Source of the DNA: CAVRUF01 sp963716005 | GTDB lineage: Bacteria; Actinomycetota; Thermoleophilia; Gaiellales; Gaiellaceae | Direction of reading: 5' to 3' | DNA: 64,000 nt | Assembly (NCBI GenBank): GCA_963716005.1 | Contig: OY970285.1 | Span: 1,860,001-1,924,000, forward strand | Shown: piece by piece, positions 51,903-60,323 of the stretch | How the letters are laid out: each line of letters starts with the position of its first letter | Position numbering within the stretch: the stretch's first letter is position 1 | Notes under the pieces: model-generated | The model's database searches: none | Seen by the model: only the letters and a program-made list of their open reading frames with translations | Told to the model about the DNA's origin: nothing | Made by a program: the position numbers and the translations under genes

Positions 51903-53192
51903 TTAGGGCTGCGTGTAGTCGACTACGACGGTCGCCGCCTGGGCGCTCGGGCGTTGCGCGCCGCGAATTGACCAGATCGAGTAGCAGTAGCGGCCGGTTG
52001 CCAGGGCTGCCCAGTCGCGCGCGTAGGACGGCTGGCCCCATTCCAGCGGTTCGAAAACCGTGATCTCCGTCGCTGCCGGGTCGTTCGGATCGGTCGCGCA
52101 CGTGCCGGTTCGCCGCACGAGTCGTACATCGAACGCGGCGTGATGGGTCGTGTTCCGCCAGCGAAGCTCGACGGTGGCCCCACTCGCTGAGTTCAGCACG
52201 GCGACGAACTCGGTCGGAGGCCCGAACGTGTCGACGAAGTCGATCCAGACCACCGCAGCGGTGCCCCGCTGCCCGTTCTCGTCCGTCGTCCACGCGGCGT
52301 AGCAGTACCGCCCGGAGGAGAGCGGTGGGTCGCCGGCATCCTCGAGCGTCGAGTTCGAGCCCGGCGTCGCGGTCATGGGGTACTGGTCGGTCCGCCCGAC
52401 CGGCGTTCCGGCCTCAAAGCTGGAGGGACACGCTCCGACTCCGCGCGAGACCTGCACCTTGCTGCCCTGCGGGACACCCGGTGAGTTCCGCCACTGCAGG
52501 AGTACGGAGGCTCCCGAAGGCGGGTTGGCGGTCGCGGTCAGCTCAAGCGGTGCGGGCGGGGGCGCATGGGTCCAGCACAGCGGATCAGGCCGAACGGCTT
52601 TGGCACGGCCTCCGTAGCGGCGAACGGCTCCTCGCGCGTCGTCGCGCTCGATCAGGCGGCAGCGCCACCTGCCGTCGGGGAAATCGTCCGTGCAGTACTG
52701 GCCGCCCCAGGCGCTCCCCAAGCTGTTCATGACCGCGCACCGTCGGTCTTCGTGATCCAGACCGAGGACGTGGCCCAGCTCGTGGGTCGCAATGACGGCC
52801 ATGCTCCACCGGTCCCACCCGGGAGACAGGCGAACCACCGAGGCTTGTTTCCGGACGCACTTGCCATTGACCCAGTAAGCGCACCCGGGGTAACCCATCG
52901 TCGCGGAGCCTGACTCGCCCGAGCGCGGCCGGGCAACCTTGATGGTCATCTTCGCCCGCTTGCGAGTGACCCGCACGAACTTGATCCGGGCGCCGCTTCC
53001 GTTCCAGGCAGCAACCGCCTGATTCACCGACCACGCGTACTGCGTCGCGGAGCTGTAGTAGGGAATCGTGCGTCCGGGCCAGCGCTTGCCTGCGAGTCTG
53101 TACGCGTCCGCCTGGGCGGGGGCGACGAGCCCCGCGATCATCGTCGTCGCCGCGGCGACGAGGGCGACGACGCCGGCACGCTTTGCCGTCAT
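51903..53192 (-). CDS. Secreted matrixin-like zinc metalloprotease with two fibronectin-like C-terminal repeats
   Basis: 429 residues from the ATG at 53192. Signal peptide residues 1-29 (KRAGVVALVAAATTMIAGLV, cleavage after AQA). Catalytic domain to about 205: zinc motif H137-ELGHVLGLDH147 and Met-turn region RRCAVMNSLGSAW; two Cys pairs are likely disulfides. Then two similar beta-domains (about 218-320 and 325-425), each with LxWRN and GRYCY motifs (VLLQWRNSPGVPQGSKVQV, SSGRYCYAAWTTDENGQRG; VELRWRNTTHHAAFDVRLV, ATGRYCYSIWSIRGAQRPS). An extracellular protease with binding modules. Substrate unknown. Confidence 0.85.
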   Translation of the reverse strand: MTAKRAGVVALVAAATTMIAGLVAPAQADAYRLAGKRWPGRTIPYYSSATQYAWSVNQAVAAWNGSGARIKFVRVTRKRAKMTIKVARPRSGESGSATMGYPGCAYWVNGKCVRKQASVVRLSPGWDRWSMAVIATHELGHVLGLDHEDRRCAVMNSLGSAWGGQYCTDDFPDGRWRCRLIERDDARGAVRRYGGRAKAVRPDPLCWTHAPPPAPLELTATANPPSGASVLLQWRNSPGVPQGSKVQVSRGVGACPSSFEAGTPVGRTDQYPMTATPGSNSTLEDAGDPPLSSGRYCYAAWTTDENGQRGTAAVVWIDFVDTFGPPTEFVAVLNSASGATVELRWRNTTHHAAFDVRLVRRTGTCATDPNDPAATEITVFEPLEWGQPSYARDWAALATGRYCYSIWSIRGAQRPSAQAATVVVDYTQP

Positions 53193-53444
53193 CGCGGGCC
53201 TACCGTCCCTCCGTGACGACGTGTTCACGACCCCCTCGACCCCGTAGTGGAGGCCGTCACGGCGCTCCGGGGACGAGCGTACTCGGTCGTTCGGCGGTAT
53301 TCAATGGGCCTGTCCGCACGAGGGACGGTCACGGCGCGGCAAATTGGCACGAAGTTGGTGCACCTGCGGGCGGATCTCGCCGCTAGCGTTTGCACTGGGT
53401 CGAGGCGCATCACTCCCACCCTGGGTGGGCGCGCGCGTGTGCCC
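53193..53444. other. 252-bp gap without a gene
   Basis: No convincing coding frame. It should hold the promoter of the matrixin gene; I see no strong promoter match. A small inverted repeat, CCCACC-ctg-GGTGGG (53415-53429), lies 16 bases after the stop of the GNAT gene on the minus strand and could be a weak terminator for it, without a T-run. Confidence 0.4.
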
Positions 53445-53882
53445 TTAAACCGCGCCGGGGCGAGGGCGAGCGTCGCGCGTCATGAGCAGATCGTCGGGCG
53501 CGTGGAAGCCGAAGCGCTCGTAAAAGGCGTGCGCGTCGGCCGTATGGAGCATCCAGCGGCAGTGACCGAACGGGCCGCGCTCGACCGTCTCGCTGACGAG
53601 CTCGACGCCGAGGCCGCGGCCGCGGAGCTCCGGCAGGACGTAGACATCCGCGAGGTAGGCGAACGCGACCCCGTCCGAGACGGTGCGGGAGAACCCGACC
53701 TGCCGCCCTCCCTCGTAGAGCCCGACGACCCGCGACGCGGTGCGGATAAGCCGCACGATCGTCTCCCGGGGACGGCCGCGAGCCCAGTACGACTCCTCGG
53801 AGAGGAACCGTGCGACCGAGTCCAGGTCGACGCGCTCGAGATCGTCGTCCAGCTCGAACCCGCCGGGGAGCTCGCGCTTCAT
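53445..53882 (-). CDS. GNAT-family N-acetyltransferase
   Basis: 145 residues from the ATG at 53882 (ATGA overlap with the upstream stop). Acetyl-CoA-binding motif A: AYLADVYVLPELRGRGLGVE with R-G-R-G-L-G, then LVSETVERGPFGHCRWMLHT and HAFYERFGFHAPDDLLMTRD. Length and ending F-Y-x3-G-F fit small GNATs that acetylate small molecules or protein N-termini. Substrate unknown. Confidence 0.88.
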   Translation of the reverse strand: MKRELPGGFELDDDLERVDLDSVARFLSEESYWARGRPRETIVRLIRTASRVVGLYEGGRQVGFSRTVSDGVAFAYLADVYVLPELRGRGLGVELVSETVERGPFGHCRWMLHTADAHAFYERFGFHAPDDLLMTRDARPRPGAV

Positions 53883-54874
53883 CGTGTCACGCGAACCTTG
53901 GCGCTCGCCGTGCCCGACGCGATGCTTGCCTCGAGCGAGTAGAGGCCGCGTGTGATGCGGCGCGGCAGCCGCACCTCGACGGTTCCGGGCGGGGACGACC
54001 CGCTCAGGCGCCGGGCGCCGGACGGACCGCGGAGCGTCCACGCGACCGATTTCGCGTCCGCGTCGATCTCGAAGACGAGCGTGCCCCCGCGGGCCACGAC
54101 CGGCGGCGCGTGGAGCTCGACGAACCGGACGGTGACGAGCACCGTCCGCGTCGACCGCGACTCGTTTCCCGCCGCGTCCACGAACGTGAGCCAGGTGGAG
54201 TACGTCCCCGGCGCCGCCACCTCGCCGTCAATGCGACCTTGCCAGCGCACCTGCGCCTCGCCCGCGAGCCTCCGCGCGCGGGACACGACCTGGTCGTCGG
54301 CATGCACCGCGACGCGACCGAGCTCGGAGGATCGATAGCGGTACACGATGCGGTCGGCACGGAAGTCCCCGTCGGGTGAGAAGACGTGCGGGGCCGCCTC
54401 GATGAGCCGCAAGCGCGGAGGCCGGGTGTCGACGCGGATCGGCGTCGGGATCGTGATCGTGCGGTGCGCCCGCCCGAGCGCGACGCGGAGTCGGAAGCGA
54501 CCGTCGTGCACGACGTTTCCGGCGTCCGTGCGACCGTCCCAGATGAGGTTGATCCTGCCCGCCCGGCGCGGAATGTCGTCGAGCAGCACGCGGATCCGCC
54601 GGCCGTTCGCGTCGACGACCGAGGCCGTCACGCGATCGGCGTGACGCAGCCCGAACGAGAGCGCCGCCGTCGCCTTGGGACATTCGCAGACCGGACCGAG
54701 GACACGCTGGATCTTCGGCGTCGCGACCGGCGAACGCTCGAGCTTCAGCCGCTCCGCCACGGCGAACGCGGCGGCGCTCCCGACGAGCAGGCAAAGGACG
54801 ACGGTCGTGAGCACGACCGGCCGAACGCGGGGTGACTTCAGCCGAGCCAGGAGGTCGCGCGGGCGGTCGGGCAT
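53879..54874 (-). CDS. Membrane-anchored protein with FlgD-like Ig domains
   Basis: 331 residues. One N-terminal membrane helix (VVLTTVVLCLLVGSAAAFAV), then extracellular beta domains. The FlgD_ig pattern is clear: LSFGLRHADRVTASVVDANG, INLIWDGRTDAGNVVHDGRF (W-x-G-x4-G-x3-x-D-G) and IVYRYRSSELGRVAVHADDQ followed by GTYSTWLTFVDAAGNES. Two Cys (VCEC) near the membrane. Likely a cell-surface structural or binding protein; no enzymatic motif. Between a DegT aminotransferase and a GNAT, all on one minus-strand transcript. Confidence 0.75.
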   Translation of the reverse strand: MPDRPRDLLARLKSPRVRPVVLTTVVLCLLVGSAAAFAVAERLKLERSPVATPKIQRVLGPVCECPKATAALSFGLRHADRVTASVVDANGRRIRVLLDDIPRRAGRINLIWDGRTDAGNVVHDGRFRLRVALGRAHRTITIPTPIRVDTRPPRLRLIEAAPHVFSPDGDFRADRIVYRYRSSELGRVAVHADDQVVSRARRLAGEAQVRWQGRIDGEVAAPGTYSTWLTFVDAAGNESRSTRTVLVTVRFVELHAPPVVARGGTLVFEIDADAKSVAWTLRGPSGARRLSGSSPPGTVEVRLPRRITRGLYSLEASIASGTASAKVRVTR

Positions 54875-54877
54875 CGG

Positions 54878-55975
54878 TCAGACGTGCGCGGCGGCAGGAC
54901 GGCCGGCGCGGGCGGCGCGTACGACGCTCACGACCTCCTCCTGCTGCGAAGCCGTGATCCCGGCCCAGAGCGGCAGCGCGAGGTTGTCGGCTGCGGCGCG
55001 CTCCGTGTGCGGCAGCGACCCCGGTGCGTAGCCGAGCCCGGCCAGCGCGGGCTGGAGATGGAGAGGACGGGTGTAGTAGGCGGCCGCGCCGATGTCGGCC
55101 TCGCGGAGCGATTCGAGGATGCGGTCGCGCTCGGGGCTGCGCACCACGTACATGTGGTAGACGGCGCCCGGATCGTCCTCGGGAATGTCGACGAGCTCAC
55201 CGAGACCGAGCTCCTCGTAGCGCGCTGCCGCCTCGCGGCGAGCGGCGTTCCAGCCGTCCAGTTCCCCGAGGAACACCCGGAGCACCGCGGCCTGGAGCTC
55301 GTCGAGGCGCGAGTTGTAGCCGACCAGATCGAACGTCTGCTTGTCGCGCGAGCCGTGGAAGCGGAGCAGGCGGACGGTCTCCGCGATCGCCGGATCCTCG
55401 GTGGTCACGAGCCCGCCGTCGCCGAACGCGAACAGGTTCTTGGTCGGAAAGAAGCTGAACGTCGCCGCCGCGCCCATGGAGCCGACGCGCTGGTCGCCGA
55501 TGCTCGCCCCGAACGCCTGCGCGGCGTCCTCGAGCACCGGGATCCCCTCCGGCAGCGCGTCGATCGGGGCCGGCCGGCCGAACAGGTGGACGGCGACGAC
55601 CGCCTTCGTCTTGCGGGTGACGCGCGCGACGACATCCGCCGGATCGAGGTTCAGCGTCGCGGGATCGATGTCGCAGAAGACCGGCGTGGCGCCGAGGTGC
55701 ACGATCGGCTCGACGGTCGCGTAGAAGGTGAAGGCAGGGCAGATGACCTCGTCCCCGGGCCCGACGCCAAGCGCCTCGAGCGCGAGCGAGATTGCATCGG
55801 TCCCGTTCGCGACGCCGACGGCCTCGGCCGCGCCCACGTAGTCCGCCGCCTCACGCTCGAACGCGGCGACGTTCGGCCCGAGGATGAAGCGCCCCGAATC
55901 GACCACCTCGGCGATCCGGTCGAGCAGCCGCTCGCGGAGCGGCGCGTACTGCGCCTTCACGTCGACGAGCGGCAT
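54878..55975 (-). CDS. DegT/DnrJ/EryC1-type PLP-dependent sugar aminotransferase
   Basis: 365 residues from the ATG at 55975; a GTG two codons earlier is possible. Motifs: PLVDVKAQYAPLRERLLDRI, GTDAISLALEALGVGPGDEV, PAFTFYATVEPIVHLGATPV, PLP Asp in LEDAAQAFGA, Schiff-base Lys in FSFFPTKNLFAFGDGG and the C-terminal TRPLHLQPALAGLGY. Resembles the WecE/DesV/FdtB-type enzymes that make amino-deoxy sugar nucleotides. Second such enzyme in the window, so at least two amino sugars may be made. Confidence 0.9.
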   Translation of the reverse strand: MPLVDVKAQYAPLRERLLDRIAEVVDSGRFILGPNVAAFEREAADYVGAAEAVGVANGTDAISLALEALGVGPGDEVICPAFTFYATVEPIVHLGATPVFCDIDPATLNLDPADVVARVTRKTKAVVAVHLFGRPAPIDALPEGIPVLEDAAQAFGASIGDQRVGSMGAAATFSFFPTKNLFAFGDGGLVTTEDPAIAETVRLLRFHGSRDKQTFDLVGYNSRLDELQAAVLRVFLGELDGWNAARREAAARYEELGLGELVDIPEDDPGAVYHMYVVRSPERDRILESLREADIGAAAYYTRPLHLQPALAGLGYAPGSLPHTERAAADNLALPLWAGITASQQEEVVSVVRAARAGRPAAAHV

Positions 55976-55991
55976 CCCCACGGGATCGAGT

Positions 55992-56663
55992 CTACGTTGA
56001 GCTTTCGCGCGCCCGCCGTCGCTGCCGCCGTCGCCGGTGGTGCCACAGCGCGAAGATCCCGACGGCGACCACGAGCATGAGCGCGGCGATGTCCGCGTAG
56101 CGGAACGCGTGGTGGAACTCCTCCCAGCTCGCGCCGACGGCCACGCCGATCGCGGCGAGGCCCGCGTACCAGGGGAGGCTCCCGAGCGTCGTCAAGACGG
56201 TGTAGCGGCCGAGCGGCATCTCGGCGATCCCGGCCGGAATGGAGATGAAGGAGCGGACGACGGGGAGCATTCGCGAGCCGCACACGGTGATCGCGCCGTA
56301 GTGCTCGAACCAGTGCTCGGCCTGGTCGAGCTTCTCGGGCGTGACGTGGAGCCACCGCCCGTGCCGTTCCAGGTACGGCCTCCCCCCGTAGAGCCCGATC
56401 GCCCAGCCGCCGATCGACCCGAGCACGTAGCCGACGGTGCCCGCGACGAAGACCGCGAACCAGGCCCAGAAGGTCGATTCGATCGGCTCGCCGAAGAGCG
56501 TGACGTTCTTCCCGGCGAACGCGCCCGCGGCGAGCGCCCCGCCGTAGACCATGACGAGCTCCGAGGCTGCGGGCAGCACGGCATCCACGACGGAGAGGAA
56601 GAAGATCGCGTAGAGGCCGTAGTCCGCGATCCATTGCGTGACCGCGTCGGTGATCTCGTGCAC
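55992..56663 (-). CDS. DedA-family membrane protein
   Basis: 223 residues from a GTG at 56663. Hallmarks: FFLSVVDAVLPAASELVMVY with the E-F/E-L-x-P-type re-entrant region, GYVLGSIGGWAIGLYGGRPY, the strongly conserved GSRMLPVVRSFISIPAGIAE (R-x3-P-x2-R-x4-I-P-A-G) and LPWYAGLAAIGVAVG. DedA proteins act as lipid scramblases or flippases, including for undecaprenyl phosphate recycling, which fits a region full of lipid-linked glycan enzymes. Arg-rich C-terminus. Confidence 0.88.
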   Translation of the reverse strand: MHEITDAVTQWIADYGLYAIFFLSVVDAVLPAASELVMVYGGALAAGAFAGKNVTLFGEPIESTFWAWFAVFVAGTVGYVLGSIGGWAIGLYGGRPYLERHGRWLHVTPEKLDQAEHWFEHYGAITVCGSRMLPVVRSFISIPAGIAEMPLGRYTVLTTLGSLPWYAGLAAIGVAVGASWEEFHHAFRYADIAALMLVVAVGIFALWHHRRRRQRRRARESST

Positions 56664-56672
56664 CGAGCGAGT

Positions 56673-58289
56673 CTATTTCGCGCGCGGAAGCGTCCCGAGC
56701 GGGACCGGCGTCTTGTTGCCGCTCGAATCGAGGACGACGAGCGTCGTCTCCCACCTGCCGCGGGGGAGCGGAAGGCGCAGCGAACCGGCGAGCGGATGCC
56801 GTCCGAGGTGCACGAGCTTGTGCACGCCTCCGCGTGTAAGCCGCAGCCGCAGCCGCACCCACGGTGTCTCCGCGTCGGCCGCCTTCCAGCTGACCCGCCG
56901 CTTCGCGACGCTCGCCTTCACCGTCGGCGGCGTGGTGTCTCGCGCGAGCACGATCGGGGCGAGCGGCGCGGTCGCCTTGTTGCCGGCGAGATCCTTCGCG
57001 TCCGCGCCCGGGCTGAACGTGCGCGCCACGCGCTTGGACGTGCTCCACGAGATCCGGTGCCAGCCGCCGGTCAGCGTCCCAAGCTTGAGCTCGTCGCCGC
57101 CGACGCGAACCGTGACCGACGACATCTTGGAGAGCCAGAAGCCGATCGTCACGCGGTCGCGGAACCCGTCGTGCGGCCATGGGTAGAAGCGCGCCTGGCG
57201 CTTGCCCTTCTTGAGCAGGGGCGGCTGGTCGGTGTAGGCGTCGAAGCGGTCGTGCATCTCCTGCCAGTACGGCTGGCCCGTGCGCCGGGCGAGCCGACCG
57301 AGCATCTCGACGACGTACACGTGGTACGCGAGGGGCGATTCCCGGCCGAGCGAGTAGCGCGTCCAGTAGCCCGTGTCGAACTCGTGGAGCTTCTTCCTCG
57401 CGGTCCCCGCGAGGTTGCTCGCGAGCCGCGCCGCGCGCTTGTTGCCGGACTTCTCGGCGTATTCGCGCAGCGAGAGCACCGTCTGGAGCTGCGCGTTCAG
57501 GACGACCAGGCTGCTGAAGCTGTAGTGCTGGATCCAGGGGCCCGCGCCGAGGCGCAGGACGAGAGTCCGGGGGATCACGGCGAACGCCCGTTGCGCCGCG
57601 GTCATCTTTCCCGCGCGGGCGAGCGCCTGCGCGCCGGCGGCCTGCGCCATCCCGGCCGTCCACGGCGCCGCGCCGCCTCCGTACGGGAAGTAGTACTCCC
57701 ACACCGCGCCCTTGCCGCGCGGGACGGCCCGGGCGATGAGCGCGTTCGCGAGCGCCTTCGCCTGCTTCGTCCGCCCGGCGGCGACGTGGCCGTTCAGCGC
57801 GGCGACGTTCGCGAGCGGATGGAACTGGAGCCCGTAGCCCCAGCCGGCCCGGTAGACGACCCCGTGCACGCCGACGACGTCGGTTCCGTTGGCCGGCAGC
57901 GAGTGCTTCTTCAGGTACCGCGCATTCTCGTCCAGCATGGCGAAGAGGGCGAGGGCGCGCGGCCGGTTGTACACGCGCGCTTGGAGCCGGACGAGGTAGA
58001 GCACCTGCGCAAGCGTCGCCTTGCGCGTCCCCGGCAGGCCGCGGAGCACCGCGCGCGTGCGCTTGAGGATCGCGCGGTAGTGCGCCGCCTGGCTCTTCGT
58101 GAGCCGCTTCGCCTTGACCGCGCGGGTGAGTCCGCGGTCGATCACCTTGGCGTCATCCGCCGGCCGGGCGTGGACGAGGGGCGCCGGAGCGGCATGCCGA
58201 AGCGACGGCTCCGTGGGCGGAGCAGCGTGAGCCAAGGGCGCGGCGAAGAGCGCTACGAGGAGCGTGAGAAGTACGGCGAGGCGAACCAC
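56673..58289 (-). CDS. Secreted D-glucuronyl C5-epimerase-family protein
   Basis: 538 residues from a GTG at 58289. Signal peptide residues 1-22 (LAVLLTLLVALFAAPLAHAA). The central (alpha/alpha) barrel has the family's C-terminal-domain signature: EYYFPYGGGAAPWTAGMAQA, PWIQHYSFSSLVVLNAQLQT, LHEFDTGYWTRYSLGRESPL and AYHVYVVEMLGRLARRTGQP. About 130 C-terminal residues form Ig-like strands. Eukaryotic members convert D-glucuronate to L-iduronate in heparan sulfate; the bacterial function is generally unproven. With a PAPS sulfotransferase in the window it hints at a heparinoid-like polymer (inference). Confidence 0.75.
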   Translation of the reverse strand: MVRLAVLLTLLVALFAAPLAHAAPPTEPSLRHAAPAPLVHARPADDAKVIDRGLTRAVKAKRLTKSQAAHYRAILKRTRAVLRGLPGTRKATLAQVLYLVRLQARVYNRPRALALFAMLDENARYLKKHSLPANGTDVVGVHGVVYRAGWGYGLQFHPLANVAALNGHVAAGRTKQAKALANALIARAVPRGKGAVWEYYFPYGGGAAPWTAGMAQAAGAQALARAGKMTAAQRAFAVIPRTLVLRLGAGPWIQHYSFSSLVVLNAQLQTVLSLREYAEKSGNKRAARLASNLAGTARKKLHEFDTGYWTRYSLGRESPLAYHVYVVEMLGRLARRTGQPYWQEMHDRFDAYTDQPPLLKKGKRQARFYPWPHDGFRDRVTIGFWLSKMSSVTVRVGGDELKLGTLTGGWHRISWSTSKRVARTFSPGADAKDLAGNKATAPLAPIVLARDTTPPTVKASVAKRRVSWKAADAETPWVRLRLRLTRGGVHKLVHLGRHPLAGSLRLPLPRGRWETTLVVLDSSGNKTPVPLGTLPRAK

Positions 58290-58339
58290 CAGGGGTTCTC
58301 AGGTAAGCACATTCCCTGCAAAAAAGGGAACTTTTCCAG

Positions 58340-59425
58340 CTAGTTCCAGACGCGCACGTCTCGGTACAGCGTGTCCCGCTGCACCGGGATCTTGCCCAGC
58401 GCCTTGATCGCGCGGACGAAGTCCTCCGTCGTCGCGCGGTACGTCGTGCCGGCTGCCGAGACGACGTTCTCCTCGATCATGATCGAGCCCATGTCGTCGG
58501 CGCCGAAGCCGAGCGCGACCTGGCCGACCTTCATCCCCTGCGTGACCCAGCTCGACTGGATGTGGTCGACGTTGTCGAGGTAGATCCGGCTGACCGCCTG
58601 CGTGAGGAGGTAGTCGAACGAGGTCGGCTGCGACTCGGGCGGGACCTTCTCGGCGAGGCGGTTGCCGTCCGACTGGAACGTCCACGAGATGAAGGCGCGG
58701 AAGCCGCGCATCTCGTCCTGGAGCTCGCGGATGCGGCGCATGTGCTCGACCCGCTCCTCGAGCGTCTCGACGTGGCCGTACATCATCGTCGCCGTCGTCG
58801 AGATCCCCAGCCTGTGCGCGTCGCGCATGACGCCGAGCCACTCGTTCGTGGTCGTCTTCTTCGGCGCGATGATCTTGCGGACGCGATCGACCAGGATCTC
58901 CGCGCCGCCGCCGGGGAGCGAGTCGAGGCCAGAGTCGCGCAGACGCGTGAGGGTCTGAGGGATCGTCAGCTTGGAGCGTCGCGAGATGTGCTGCACCTCG
59001 GGCGGCGAGAGCGCGTGCAGATGGATCGGGTAGCGCTCCTTGATCGAGCGGAAGAGATCCTCGTAGAACTCAATCCCGAGATCGGGGTGGTGGCCGCCCT
59101 GCATGAGGAGCGCGGTACCGCCGAGCGCGAGCGTCTCCTCGATCTTCTTGAAGATGACCGGCTTCGGCAGCAGGTAGCCCTCGCGGCGGTCGCCCGGACT
59201 GCGGTAGAAGGCGCAGAAGTCGCAGTCGGTGTGGCAGATGTTCGTGTAGTTCAGGTTCCGGTCGATGATGAACGTCACGCGGTCCGACTCGGCCTTGCGG
59301 GCGCGCAACTCGTCCGCGGCGCGGCCGACCTGGACGAGGTCGCGCGAGCGCAGGAGCTCGAACGCCTCGTCGTCGGAGATCCGCTCGCCGGCCAGGGCTC
59401 GGTCGAGGACTTCGGTGACGCTCAT
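58340..59425 (-). CDS. mqnC: Cyclic dehypoxanthinyl futalosine synthase (radical SAM)
   Basis: 361 residues. Radical SAM cluster C64-x3-C68-x2-C71 (NICHTDCDFCAF). MqnC-type motifs: LLMQGGHHPDLGIEFYEDLF, SLPGGGAEILVDRVRKIIAP, and near the end GFGADDMGSIMIEENVVSAA, which separates it from MqnE. Third step of the futalosine menaquinone pathway. ATG overlaps the mqnA stop (ATGA). Confidence 0.93.
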   Translation of the reverse strand: MSVTEVLDRALAGERISDDEAFELLRSRDLVQVGRAADELRARKAESDRVTFIIDRNLNYTNICHTDCDFCAFYRSPGDRREGYLLPKPVIFKKIEETLALGGTALLMQGGHHPDLGIEFYEDLFRSIKERYPIHLHALSPPEVQHISRRSKLTIPQTLTRLRDSGLDSLPGGGAEILVDRVRKIIAPKKTTTNEWLGVMRDAHRLGISTTATMMYGHVETLEERVEHMRRIRELQDEMRGFRAFISWTFQSDGNRLAEKVPPESQPTSFDYLLTQAVSRIYLDNVDHIQSSWVTQGMKVGQVALGFGADDMGSIMIEENVVSAAGTTYRATTEDFVRAIKALGKIPVQRDTLYRDVRVWN

Positions 59426-60186
59426 GCCGGCACCGGCTCCGTGACGACGAACTTGAGCTCGGGGACGCGCTCGAGCTGGCCGGCGTCGCGGGCGAGCTCG
59501 AAGAAGGTGAGGAGTCCGGCTCGCTCACGCGGGCCGAAGCGGTAGCGAAGCTTCTCGAAGTAGCGGGCGAGGAACCCGGCCGGATAGCCGTACCGCTCAC
59601 TGGCCGCGCGGGCGAGTCCTTCGGGGTTCGCGCGGGCGGTCTCGTGCGCGTCGAGGAGCGCCCGCTCGAGCGTGCCGATCCCCTCCGGCGCCGGATCGGC
59701 GCACGCGAACACGGCGTAGACCATCGGGAGCCCGGTCTCCTCCTGCCAGAGCCGGCCGAGGTCGTAGTGCGGCGTGGGATCCTCGAACATGCTCTTCAGC
59801 GCGGCGTCGCCGATGAGGAGCGTCGCGTCGGCTTCCTCCCCGAGCGGCACGTGCTCGGCCTCGGGCAGCAGCACGCGGGTGAGCACGACGGACGTGGCGC
59901 TCTCGGGCGTGACCGCGACGGATCGGATCGAGCGGAGCGGCGCCTTCGACACGAGCTGGATCGAGTCGACCGCACCCTCGGACGAGACGCAGACGCGCGG
60001 GAGGATCCGCAGGTCGGCGGCGTGGCGCGCGTACTCGATCGACGAGATCGGCGCGAGGTCGACCTTGCCGTCGAGGAGCGCCTGGTTCAGCTCGGTCGGG
60101 ACCCCGGGGACTTCCTCCACGTCGGCGTCCAGCTCGAAGAAGAGCGGCGCCATGTTCACGTAGGAAATGCGGCCGAGGCGGATCAT
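59422..60186 (-). CDS. mqnA: Chorismate dehydratase
   Basis: 254 residues. Periplasmic-binding-protein-like fold used as a dehydratase: RLGRISYVNMAPLFFELDAD, VPTELNQALLDGKVDLAPIS, SSIEYARHAADLRILPRVCV and TLLIGDAALKSMFEDPTPHY, all typical of MqnA. Converts chorismate to 3-enolpyruvylbenzoate, first step of the pathway. First gene of a two-gene unit with mqnC; the 137-bp gap upstream (60187-60323) holds an ACACGCGTGT palindrome (60272-60281) but no clear promoter. Confidence 0.92.
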   Translation of the reverse strand: MIRLGRISYVNMAPLFFELDADVEEVPGVPTELNQALLDGKVDLAPISSIEYARHAADLRILPRVCVSSEGAVDSIQLVSKAPLRSIRSVAVTPESATSVVLTRVLLPEAEHVPLGEEADATLLIGDAALKSMFEDPTPHYDLGRLWQEETGLPMVYAVFACADPAPEGIGTLERALLDAHETARANPEGLARAASERYGYPAGFLARYFEKLRYRFGPRERAGLLTFFELARDAGQLERVPELKFVVTEPVPA

Positions 60187-60323
60187 CGGGCTTCTTCTTG
60201 CACTCGCTCGCCTGTGTAACTTCGGGATTCCCTATCCCTCCCGCCTTCGGCAATCAGCCTAATTCGAAAACACACGCGTGTCTGTGACGGGATGTGCCGA
60301 ATGTGTGGCGATCGCTTCACAGC

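Noticed and set aside
58312..58330. TTCCC/GGGAA hairpin with an A/T-rich loop after mqnC
   Set aside because: Only five base pairs and the T-run lies in the loop, not after the stem; not convincing as a terminator.
60272..60281. ACACGCGTGT palindrome upstream of mqnA
   Set aside because: Short, composition-driven, and no second copy or regulator nearby; mentioned only in the mqnA entry.
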